12,479 nt of DNA, taken from assembly GCA_947086925.1 (NCBI GenBank), contig CAMUAL010000039.1, positions 1-12,479 of the forward strand, given 5' to 3'. The notes beneath the pieces were generated by a model. That model ran no database searches. It was given only the letters and a program-made list of their open reading frames with translations, and was not told the origin of the DNA. The position numbers and the translations under genes are program-made. Of the stretch, positions 1 to 5,246 are shown in pieces (position 1 is the first letter of the stretch; each line of letters begins with the position of its first letter). The stretch comes from an uncultured Clostridia bacterium. Lineage in GTDB: Bacteria > Bacillota > Clostridia > Christensenellales > Pumilibacteraceae.

Positions 1-52
1 GTTAAGCACGCCGCCAGCGTTCGTCCTGAGCCAGAATCAAACTCTCATGTTC
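1..52 (-). rRNA. rrs: 16S ribosomal RNA, 5' end only (partial)
   Basis: The reverse complement of the first bases reads AGAGTTTGATTCTGGCTCAG, the universal bacterial 16S 5' primer site (27F), and continues with GGACGAACGCTGGCGGCG and GTGCTTAAC, as in Firmicutes 16S genes. Placing AGAGTTTGAT at E. coli positions 8-17 puts the mature 5' end near base 52. Only the first ~50 nt are present; the gene continues left out of the window. It supports a bacterial, probably Clostridia-like origin, but is too short for finer placement. Confidence 0.97.
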
Positions 53-235
53 TTTTTGTATATTCCCGGCATTCCTGCCGTTAATACCTATTTGACTCTT
101 CCTCAAAACAATCTCTGACTGTTTCAATTCCAAATTGACTGTTGTTCTTTTTCTTGTTTGTGTTTTAAATCAATTTTGCTTTCTTTTTTATTCCGCTTTC
201 AATGTGCATTATGTTACTGCCCTCAAACAGACAGC
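53..235 (-). other. rRNA operon leader (pre-16S 5' region)
   Basis: This AT-rich, non-coding stretch lies between the inferred rRNA start site (about 235) and the mature 16S end (about 52). A short hairpin (CGGCA, 67-71, with TGCCG, 76-80, loop of 4) sits just outside the 16S end. A small palindrome, CAATT-CCA-AATTG, and two TGACTGTT direct repeats lie within it. Leaders of this kind normally carry antitermination and RNase III processing signals. I could not identify a clear boxA, and the partner strand of a processing stem would lie beyond the window. Confidence 0.6.
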
Positions 236-241
236 TTATAT

Positions 242-270
242 ACTATATCATATCCGCAAAATAAAGTCAA
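242..270 (-). promoter_or_regulatory. rRNA operon promoter (near-consensus sigma-A type)
   Basis: On the minus strand the sequence is TTGACT (-35, bases 265-270), a 17-bp spacer, then TATAGT (-10, bases 242-247). Upstream, bases 271-310 are dense in A- and T-tracts, resembling an UP element as expected for a strong stable-RNA promoter. The predicted start is about 235, giving a leader of about 183 nt before the 16S. The direction and the neighbouring 16S 5' end support the assignment. Confidence 0.8.
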
Positions 271-331
271 CCGTTTTTTACTAACTTTTTTTATTGTTTT
301 TTGCGTTTTTACATATTTCGACGGCATAAGT

Positions 332-1765
332 TCAGTTTAAGCCAAGTGCCTTTGCGCGCTCGAAAAGAGCCTCGGCTACTTTGATTGTCTCGGCATATTC
401 TTTATTCTTGCCCGACTCCTTATATTTTGCGGCATAATCGGCAATAATGTTAAACCAATGAACGACTGTCTGCAAGTCGGAAACTTCCGATTCGAGAACT
501 GCCTTTGCCGAATCCGAATCTTCCGTTGCAGTGATTCGTTCGCGCATAAACACCTTGACGCAGTACAGCACGAACAAAAGCCAACCTAACAGCAAAACGG
601 GAAGAATCATTGCAATGCTAAGTAAAACCGCGACTAAAACGCTAACGGCTTTTGACGAGCGGGTAACAGCACTTTTTGCGGCTTGCAGCTTACCCTCGCA
701 AGCAAATGCGTCGGCTGTGAATTTAGAAGAAGAATTACGCTTAGGAAAGCCTACCATATTAAGCGCGCAGTATACCGCCCCTACCACTGCCCATAAAAAG
801 TTTAAAATAAACAATATAATGCTGCTTACGCCAAAAATTTCGGAGCCGACAAGTTTGAAAATAATTTTTTGGAAAGTATAGACGATTTTATGAGTAAACC
901 AAAATATACCGTAACCCCATACGCTCAACGACATATTTAAAAACATGTAATTTGCCAGCATCATAATACACGGCATAAGTATAAAAACAATAGCCATAGT
1001 CATGCACTTGCGCGATTGAGTTTTTCCCGTTACGGCTTTAAGCGGTTTAAGCTCGGCTTGGGCGCGACTGAATGTATACACGCTTTGTCTTACCCCGTCG
1101 GTGTTAATAACGGTATCGGATTTTTCGGATTTTCCGTCATCGGGATATAATAATTCCCAAAGCTGTAACAGACTGTCGGCACGTGCGAGCATTTTGGCAA
1201 ATCCCTTTTTTTCGCCCAACACGTTGTATGTTTTTGCGTAACGCAACGTACAGCGGAAACACTCGGAAATCGTGCTTAAATCGCCCTTACGCGATTGGAG
1301 CATTGTGTCGGCGATATCGCAATCGAGTGCCATTTTCGAAAGCTTACTTAAAAACTTGCCGCAACAGTAAAGTATAAACAGCACCCACCCCGCCGCCGCA
1401 ACGGGTATAAGCAGAAGTACGGCAAAAAAGACGTTGCGCATAACTCTTAACCGCATATACGGATTGTCCTTTTCTTCGCACGCCGATACGCTTTTAAGCT
1501 GTTTTTGCGCAACCGAAAGATTCTGCGCGTCTAAAAGACTCACGTCTTGTTTTACTATCATGCTTGACGACGCACACACCCATGCCCCTAAATAGCTGTA
1601 CGCAAGAGGTATAAGAAAAAAAATAAAAGCCTCGGCTCTTAATGGCATAAACAATATTACCGCGTAAGTTATTATGCTTGGCAGACACGTAAAAAAGAAC
1701 ATCTGTACTTTTGCTACCGTCCGCTCGTTTTTGCGAAGCTCCATTCCCTCGATACGTTTTTCCAT
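332..1765 (-). CDS. Membrane protein with internal tandem duplication, function unknown
   Basis: A 477-aa protein when started at the ATG at 1765 (MEKRIEGMELRK), which has GGAGGG at 1769-1774; the frame is open further up to 1834 but that stretch crosses the operator region and lacks a ribosome site. I do not recognise the family. Predicted membrane segments lie near residues 22-41, 46-66, 111-134, 257-277, 311-334 and 375-402, separated by charged, probably cytoplasmic helical stretches. The two halves are related: residues ~111-207 and ~373-477 share a membrane segment with the pattern GW-LF-LYC followed by K and F, then a soluble part with DL-T, YA--Y and G--K. This suggests duplication of one unit (membrane hairpin, linker, membrane segment, helical tail). 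It is divergent from a Cro/CI-type repressor gene with paired operators between them, so it is probably controlled by that repressor. It lies directly upstream of the rRNA promoter, with no clear terminator between. Confidence 0.8.
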   Translation of the reverse strand: MEKRIEGMELRKNERTVAKVQMFFFTCLPSIITYAVILFMPLRAEAFIFFLIPLAYSYLGAWVCASSSMIVKQDVSLLDAQNLSVAQKQLKSVSACEEKDNPYMRLRVMRNVFFAVLLLIPVAAAGWVLFILYCCGKFLSKLSKMALDCDIADTMLQSRKGDLSTISECFRCTLRYAKTYNVLGEKKGFAKMLARADSLLQLWELLYPDDGKSEKSDTVINTDGVRQSVYTFSRAQAELKPLKAVTGKTQSRKCMTMAIVFILMPCIMMLANYMFLNMSLSVWGYGIFWFTHKIVYTFQKIIFKLVGSEIFGVSSIILFILNFLWAVVGAVYCALNMVGFPKRNSSSKFTADAFACEGKLQAAKSAVTRSSKAVSVLVAVLLSIAMILPVLLLGWLLFVLYCVKVFMRERITATEDSDSAKAVLESEVSDLQTVVHWFNIIADYAAKYKESGKNKEYAETIKVAEALFERAKALGLN

Positions 1766-1780
1766 AAACCCTCCAAAAAA

Positions 1781-1795
1781 ACAGCAAAATGCTGT
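1781..1795. promoter_or_regulatory. Operator half 1 (ACAGCA-N3-TGCTGT palindrome)
   Basis: ACAGCAAAATGCTGT is a perfect 6-3-6 palindrome in the gap between the divergent membrane-protein and repressor genes. Its size and symmetry suit a dimeric Cro/CI-type repressor. Its centre (1788) is 30 bp, about three helical turns, from a second copy, so two dimers would sit on one face of the DNA. Binding by the adjacent repressor is inferred. Confidence 0.7.
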
Positions 1796-1805
1796 AATAT
1801 AATAC

Positions 1806-1834
1806 AATTTACAACATTTTGCTGTATAAGTCAA
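1806..1834 (-). promoter_or_regulatory. Candidate promoter of the membrane-protein gene
   Basis: The minus strand has TTGACT (bases 1829-1834), a 17-bp spacer and TAAATT (1806-1811), a good -35 with a poor -10. The second operator palindrome (1811-1825) would fall within the spacer, so a bound repressor would block polymerase. For the opposite direction, TATAAT (1798-1803) and TATAAG (1825-1830) are possible -10 boxes for the repressor gene, but neither has a convincing -35 and I do not choose between them. Confidence 0.4.
1811..1825. promoter_or_regulatory. Operator half 2 (ACAACA-N3-TGCTGT palindrome)
   Basis: ACAACATTTTGCTGT matches the first operator (read in reverse complement) with one change that breaks one symmetric position. 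With flanking bases the two sites form a larger inverted repeat, 17 bases per arm (1781-1797 and 1809-1825) with one mismatch. Because it is the less symmetric copy it may be the weaker site; that ranking is inference. Confidence 0.65.
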
Positions 1835-1852
1835 ATAAACGGAGGTAATCCT

Positions 1853-2059
1853 ATGAAATTATTTTCCGAGCGGCTGAAAACGGCACGTAAGGCAAAACAA
1901 ATCACCCAAACGCAAATGGCGGAAATACTGCACATTAAACAGCAATCGTACACAAGGTACGAAACGGGCAAAGGCGAACCGAGCCTTGAAACATTTGTTG
2001 CAATTTGCAAGGCGTTAGACGAGAGCCCTTTGTATTTTTTGGGCATGGAAGATTATTAA
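1853..2059 (+). CDS. Small Cro/CI-type (HTH_3, XRE family) transcriptional repressor
   Basis: A 68-aa protein that is almost entirely a helix-turn-helix domain of the lambda Cro/CI (XRE) class. Helix 1 is around residues 3-13 (FSERLKTARKAK), the HTH pair spans about 18-37 (TQTQMAEIL, turn, then recognition helix with QQSYTRYETG), followed by PSLETFVAICKAL and a short tail. There is no sensory or dimerisation domain beyond this fold. GGAGG at 1841-1845 lies 7 nt before the ATG. The gene is divergent from the 477-aa membrane protein and paired palindromes lie in the shared upstream region, so it probably represses itself and that gene. A strong terminator follows 16 bp after the stop. What relieves repression is not visible. 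Confidence 0.92.
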   Translation: MKLFSERLKTARKAKQITQTQMAEILHIKQQSYTRYETGKGEPSLETFVAICKALDESPLYFLGMEDY

Positions 2060-2074
2060 ATTACAATAAAGCAT

Positions 2075-2109
2075 AAAGCCGCGAAAGTTTTATTTCTTCG
2101 CGGCTTTTT
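2075..2109 (+). terminator. Intrinsic terminator after the repressor gene (possibly bidirectional)
   Basis: AAAGCCGCGAA (2075-2085) pairs perfectly with TTCGCGGCTTT (2097-2107) around an 11-nt loop, and a run of five T ends at 2109. On the minus strand the same stem is followed by TTTATGCTTTATT, a weaker tail, so it could also stop transcripts from the converging ATPase gene, which ends at 2126. Confidence 0.88.
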
Positions 2110-2125
2110 AAACGCTTTAAAAATG

Positions 2126-4042
2126 TTATTGATTTTGCGGCGGTGCAGCCGACAGCGATTTGCGCTTTTTGTTGCCGAAAGCTATTACGCGCATGGAGTT
2201 GAGAATTGCAAGCACGGTTACGCCCACGTCGGCAAAAATGGCAAGCCACATATTCGTTATGCCGAGCGCGGAAAGCACAAGCACAACCGCTTTAACCAAA
2301 AGCGCGAACACTATGTTTTGATACGCAATGCCCATGGTTTTTTTGGATACGGTTTTCGCTTCGGATATAGACGACAGCGTATCGTGCATAAGCACTACGT
2401 CCGCCGCCTCGATTGCCGAGTCGCTTCCGAGCGCGCCCATTGCGATTCCTATATCGGCGCGGGAGAGAACGGGTGCGTCGTTAATGCCGTCGCCCACAAA
2501 CGCCACAACCGAATTTTTCTGTTTTGCGGATAAGATTTCTTCGAGCTTTTCAACCTTGTCGGCGGGAAGAAGTTCGGCGGCATATTCGCTTATGCCCACC
2601 TGTTCGGCAACCGCCTTTGCCGCCGCCTCGTTGTCGCCGGTAAGCATAACGGTGCGTATTCCACCGTCGCGTAGCTTAGAGATAACCTCGCCCGTTCCCT
2701 CTTTTACCGTATCGGCGATAACTATTACGCCCAAGTATTCGCCGTTTTCGGCAACGTAAACGTGAGTGCCGAAGTCGGTGCATTTTTCGTGCGTTATGCC
2801 GAAACTCGCCATAAGCTCGGCATTGCCCGCAAGCACGGTGATATTATCCGCCGTTGCCTCGACTCCCTTACCCGCAACTTCGCGTCTTTGCACCCCGACT
2901 CGATTGTACTTGTCTTGCACGCCCGAATTTTGCGCCGCGTTTAATACCGAAAGCGCAATCGGATGATTACTGCCGCTCTCGGCAAACGACGCCGCCGACA
3001 AAATTTTATCTTTGTTTTCGGGCGGATAAACTCCAACAACGGTAAATTTTCCCTTTGTGAGCGTTCCCGTTTTATCGAACACGACGGTATCGAGCTTACT
3101 GAGCAGTTCAAGGTAGTTGCCGCCCTTAACAAGCACGCCGCAAGACGACGCCGCGCCTATGCCGCCGAAGAATCCGAGCGGTACGCTTATTACAAGCGCG
3201 CACGGGCACGAAACAACCAAAAACATGAGTGCCCTATGAATCCACTCGCTCCAATCGCCCGTTATCAATGAAGGGATAACCGCCAACAGCACCGCGAGCC
3301 CAACCACCGCGGGAGTGTAGAATTTTGCGAACTTGGTTATAAAGTTTTCGGCTTTCGCTTTTTTAGCCGACGCGTTTTCAACAAGGTCGAGTATTTTGCT
3401 TGCGGTAGACTCGGAGAATTCCTTTTGCGTGGTGATTTGCAAAACGCCGTTTATGCTTATGCTTCCGCTTTTCACTTCGCTACCCTCGCTGACTTGCACG
3501 GGTATCGATTCTCCCGTAAGAGCCGCCGTATCGAGCGCGCCGCTACCGCCGCACACTACGCCGTCGATTGCAATTTTCTCGCCCGCCTTAACTTCGATAA
3601 TCTCTCCCACCGCAACTTCGTCGGGATAAACCGTTATGCGTTCGCCGTTACGTATTACCGTTGCCGAATCGGGGCGTATATCCATAAGTTCGGAAATCGA
3701 TTTGCGCGAACGCCCCACAGCAAGTGACTGAAACAGCTCGCCCACCTGATAGAAAAGCATTACGGCAACCGCCTCGGGATACTCGCGCACCGCGAACGCG
3801 CCCACCGTTGCTATAAGCATAAGCAGGTTTTCGTCGAACACCTGCCCGCCGCATATTCCGCGCACCGCTTTTATTATTACGTCGTATGCCACAACGAGAT
3901 AAATATCTATGTAAACTATAAGCTCGGCGTACCACGGCGCGGCGGATATAAAGCGCGGATGCTCGAAGCACAAAAACGCCGCAACAAACAGCACGGCGGC
4001 AACTATTATCCGCCAAAGTCGGCTTTTATTCTTCCTGCTCAT
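2126..4042 (-). CDS. cadA: Zn/Cd/Pb-exporting P1B-type ATPase, CadA/ZntA type, lacking N-terminal HMA domain
   Basis: An inner-membrane pump that uses ATP to export divalent soft metals. Starting at ATG 4042 it has 638 residues. Visible motifs in order: TGES (176-179, actuator domain), SCPCAL metal-site motif in the membrane (Cys 279 and 281), DKTGTLT with the phosphorylated Asp 323, the nucleotide-domain HP (360-361), TGDN (468-471) and GDGIND (517-522). The last membrane region has NIVFALLVKA (Lys 584) and FADVG (Asp 605), the Lys/Asp-Gly pair typical of the Zn/Cd/Pb subgroup rather than copper pumps. Family members usually begin with one or more HMA metal-binding domains; here that domain is absent and is encoded by the separate 72-aa gene upstream. 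The two genes overlap by ATGA, implying translational coupling, and there is no obvious ribosome site. An in-frame TTG at 4057 is a less likely start. Which metal is preferred cannot be told from sequence alone. Confidence 0.93.
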   Translation of the reverse strand: MSRKNKSRLWRIIVAAVLFVAAFLCFEHPRFISAAPWYAELIVYIDIYLVVAYDVIIKAVRGICGGQVFDENLLMLIATVGAFAVREYPEAVAVMLFYQVGELFQSLAVGRSRKSISELMDIRPDSATVIRNGERITVYPDEVAVGEIIEVKAGEKIAIDGVVCGGSGALDTAALTGESIPVQVSEGSEVKSGSISINGVLQITTQKEFSESTASKILDLVENASAKKAKAENFITKFAKFYTPAVVGLAVLLAVIPSLITGDWSEWIHRALMFLVVSCPCALVISVPLGFFGGIGAASSCGVLVKGGNYLELLSKLDTVVFDKTGTLTKGKFTVVGVYPPENKDKILSAASFAESGSNHPIALSVLNAAQNSGVQDKYNRVGVQRREVAGKGVEATADNITVLAGNAELMASFGITHEKCTDFGTHVYVAENGEYLGVIVIADTVKEGTGEVISKLRDGGIRTVMLTGDNEAAAKAVAEQVGISEYAAELLPADKVEKLEEILSAKQKNSVVAFVGDGINDAPVLSRADIGIAMGALGSDSAIEAADVVLMHDTLSSISEAKTVSKKTMGIAYQNIVFALLVKAVVLVLSALGITNMWLAIFADVGVTVLAILNSMRVIAFGNKKRKSLSAAPPQNQ

Positions 4043-4257
4043 ATCTTTATTCGGCAATCGGGTTCGATTTTACGGCAAACCTTTACCATCTCCTTTTCGA
4101 TTTCGGGAAGCGCGCTTTCGTCCGCCTCTACCACTATTTTCTGCGCTCCGAAACTTACCGACGCATTTTGTACTCCGTCGAGCTTGCGTATTGCGCATTC
4201 CATTTTCGCCGCGCAGTTCGCGCAGTCGAGGTCTGTTACCGAGTATACTTTTTTCAT
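4039..4257 (-). CDS. Free-standing heavy-metal-associated (HMA) domain protein
   Basis: A 72-aa single-domain protein with the ferredoxin-like HMA fold, as in CopZ and the N-terminal domains of metal ATPases. The metal-binding loop is LDCANCAAKME with Cys 12 and Cys 15; the 'DCANCA' form is the one seen in CadA-type Zn/Cd/Pb ATPases, where copper chaperones usually have a Met before the first Cys (MxCxxC). AAGGAG lies about 10 nt before the ATG. Its stop overlaps the ATPase start (ATGA), so both are made together, and it likely delivers metal to or regulates the ATPase, which lacks this domain. The pair looks like a CadA split into two chains. The lack of a Met before the first Cys and the partner both argue against a copper chaperone. 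Confidence 0.9.
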   Translation of the reverse strand: MKKVYSVTDLDCANCAAKMECAIRKLDGVQNASVSFGAQKIVVEADESALPEIEKEMVKVCRKIEPDCRIKI

Positions 4258-4504
4258 GAAAATTTTTCTCCTTTTATGTTTTTTCGTAATCGAATTATAA
4301 AGGCGGGCGTAGCCGCGCGGAAAGACCTCTCCGCTTCGGTCGAGGCGACAAGTGCGGTCAGTGCGCAGATGTGCCTTACGCGCCGCCGCAAAGACGGTGT
4401 AGAACGGTGCAGATGCGCACAGCTGTGGACGCGCCCGCGCGGGAGTGTATTTTACACATACATGACCAAGTCGCAGTGCGCAGATGTGCCGTTATACGCC
4501 GCCG
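4258..4504. repeat. Repeat-bearing gap between ArsR and HMA genes
   Basis: This 247-bp non-coding gap separates the sensor gene from the pump genes. It holds two direct copies of CAGTGCGCAGATGTGCC followed within 4-6 bases by CGCCGCCG (4359-4388 and 4474-4504); the second ends exactly at the ArsR stop codon. Between them is a GC-rich self-complementary stretch near 4430-4445. Bases 4321-4351 are a half-copy of the dispersed element found at 5074-5106 (AAAGACCTCTCCGCT, then CGGTCGAGG and GACAA). On the minus strand TATAAT at 4294-4299 could be a -10 for the HMA gene, but no good -35 lies at the right distance. The gap could attenuate or separate the operon. Confidence 0.65.
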
Positions 4505-4870
4505 TTATTCTTCTTTTAAATGTTCCAACGCAAGCTTATAAAGCTGCGAAATGTGCTCGTCGTCGAGCGAATAGTAAATCTCTTTGCCGGCTCGGCGCGA
4601 CTTTACTATTTTGGTTTGACGCAATATTCTTAATTGGTGCGAAACCGCCGACACCGTCATGTTCAGCAGTACCGATATGTCGCACACGCAAAGTTCTTCT
4701 ATGCTTAGCGCCGAAAGTATGCGGGTGCGCGTGCTGTCGCCGAACACCTTAAACAGCTCGGCTACGTCGAGTAAAGTGTCCTCGTCGGGCATTTTGCCCT
4801 TTACGGCATCGAGCTTATCTAAGTGCACTACCCTGTTTTCGCACTCGTCCGTTTTACTTCTGTTTGCCAT
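4505..4870 (-). CDS. ArsR/SmtB-family metal-responsive repressor (CadC-like)
   Basis: A 121-aa winged-helix metal sensor that leaves DNA when Zn, Cd or Pb binds. The helix alpha-3 motif ELCVCD (Cys 61, Cys 63, Asp 64) matches CadC and SmtB, and N-terminal Cys 10 and His 16 could complete that site. The C-terminal helix has the full alpha-5 zinc-site pattern: Asp 104, His 106, His 117, Glu 120 (D-x-H-x10-H-x2-E). Both classical sites therefore appear present. The recognition region is MTVSAVSHQLRILRQ (71-85) and the wing follows (RRAGKEIYYSL). AGGAG precedes the ATG by 7 nt. It is the first gene after a consensus promoter and an ArsR-type operator, so it is autoregulated, and it lies upstream of the metal-pump genes on the same strand. 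Confidence 0.94.
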   Translation of the reverse strand: MANRSKTDECENRVVHLDKLDAVKGKMPDEDTLLDVAELFKVFGDSTRTRILSALSIEELCVCDISVLLNMTVSAVSHQLRILRQTKIVKSRRAGKEIYYSLDDEHISQLYKLALEHLKEE

Positions 4871-4889
4871 TGTTCCGCTCCTTTATTGT

Positions 4890-4915
4890 GTTGAACATTT
4901 GAATAATTGTTCAAC
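4890..4915. promoter_or_regulatory. ArsR/SmtB operator
   Basis: GTTGAACA (4890-4897) and TGTTCAAC (4908-4915) are perfect 8-bp inverted arms 10 bp apart. Overlapping them is TGAA-N6-TTCA (4900-4913), the core of operators bound by SmtB/CadC/CzrA-type repressors. It lies just downstream of the predicted start site (about 4918), where a bound repressor blocks elongation or polymerase loading. Confidence 0.85.
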
Positions 4916-4924
4916 TGTAATATT

Positions 4925-4953
4925 ATTATATAACCCGTTGCGCAATTTGTCAA
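4925..4953 (-). promoter_or_regulatory. Consensus promoter of the metal-resistance genes
   Basis: The minus strand carries TTGACA (4948-4953), a 17-bp spacer and TATAAT (4925-4930): a perfect match to the sigma-70/sigma-A consensus in both boxes and spacing. Such a strong promoter suits a gene held off by a tight repressor and induced by metal. The start is predicted near 4918. Confidence 0.9.
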
Positions 4954-4959
4954 CGGGTT
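4932..4959. promoter_or_regulatory. Second palindrome overlapping the -35 box
   Basis: AACCCGTTG (4932-4940) and CAACGGGTT (4951-4959) are perfect 9-bp inverted arms separated by 10 bp, covering the -35 box and spacer of the metal promoter. The sequence is unlike the ArsR operator beside it. It may be a site for another regulator or a chance product of promoter sequence; no gene ends here that would need it as a terminator. Confidence 0.5.
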
Positions 4960-4975
4960 TTGGGATATTTTTTTA

Positions 4976-5040
4976 AAATTTTTTTATCAGCGGCGTAGAG
5001 CAGCACACCACTTAGCTACGCTTGCCGCGCCCGCTTAGAA
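4976..5040. other. Non-coding AT-rich tract and weak hairpin
   Basis: Between the metal promoter and the repeat mosaic lies an A/T run followed by a weak hairpin (GCGTAG with CTACGC, about 17-nt loop). I see no gene or ribosome site in it. It could be the far end of the hydrolase transcript, which runs leftward through the repeat mosaic. Confidence 0.4.
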
Positions 5041-5235
5041 CAGTCATTCCGAGCGAAATCGAGGAATCTTAATAAAAAGACCTCTCCGCTACGGTCGAGG
5101 TGACAATGTTTAGCTATTGTTCGGTCGAGGTGACAAGGTTTAGCTATTGTTCGGTCAAGGTGACAATGTTTAGCTATTGTTCGGTCGAGGCGACATAACC
5201 GCTAAACTGTCATTTCGAGCTTGCCGAGAAATCTT
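5041..5235. repeat. Mosaic dispersed-repeat element with internal tandem repeat
   Basis: Non-coding. Three related ~30-bp arms are present: 5043-5070 (GTCATTCCGAGC ... CGAGGAATCTT), its imperfect reverse complement at 5075-5106 (AAGACCTCTCCGCT ... GGTCGAGGTGACAA), and a third arm at 5207-5235 in the first orientation (GTCATTTCGAGC ... CGAGAAATCTT). The first two can fold into a long hairpin, and the second and third, with their flanking GTTTAGC/GCTAAAC, form a wider inverted repeat enclosing the tandem array. Arms of this 'GTCATTyCGAGC ... GAATCTT' type resemble short palindromic repeats scattered between genes in many bacteria. A half-copy lies at 4321-4351. Confidence 0.8.
5092..5197. repeat. 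30-bp tandem repeat, three full copies plus a partial
   Basis: The 30-bp unit starts CGGTCGAGGTGACAA and ends with TTTAGCTATTGTT. Copies lie at 5092-5121, 5122-5151 and 5152-5181, differing at single positions (a T to G in copy 2, a G to A in copy 3), with a partial fourth to 5197. Units abut directly. Each contains ACAAT/ATTGT around an 8-nt loop, a small hairpin weakened in copy 2. The first half of the unit is the end of the flanking dispersed-repeat arm, so the array looks like an expansion from within that element. Confidence 0.9.
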
Positions 5236-5246
5236 AAAAATCGTAT

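Noticed and set aside
158..340. Rightward 60-codon frame in the rRNA leader
   Set aside because: It lies over the rRNA promoter and leader, is Phe/Leu-rich from T-tracts, and has no ribosome site.
1766..1834. Longer N-terminus for the membrane protein (start at 1834)
   Set aside because: That extension runs through the operator palindromes and promoter and lacks a ribosome site, while the ATG at 1765 has GGAGGG just upstream.
4043..4057. TTG at 4057 as the ATPase start
   Set aside because: The ATG at 4042 overlaps the HMA stop as ATGA, a classic coupling arrangement, and the TTG has no ribosome site.
4168..4752. Rightward 194-codon open frame across the ArsR/HMA gap
   Set aside because: It overlaps two well-supported leftward genes, has no family signal and reads through repeats; it is a shadow frame of GC-rich DNA.
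5092..5197. Possible CRISPR array (three regular ~30-bp repeats)
   Set aside because: The units abut with no spacers between them, each carries only point differences, and no cas genes are near. It is a plain tandem repeat inside a dispersed element.
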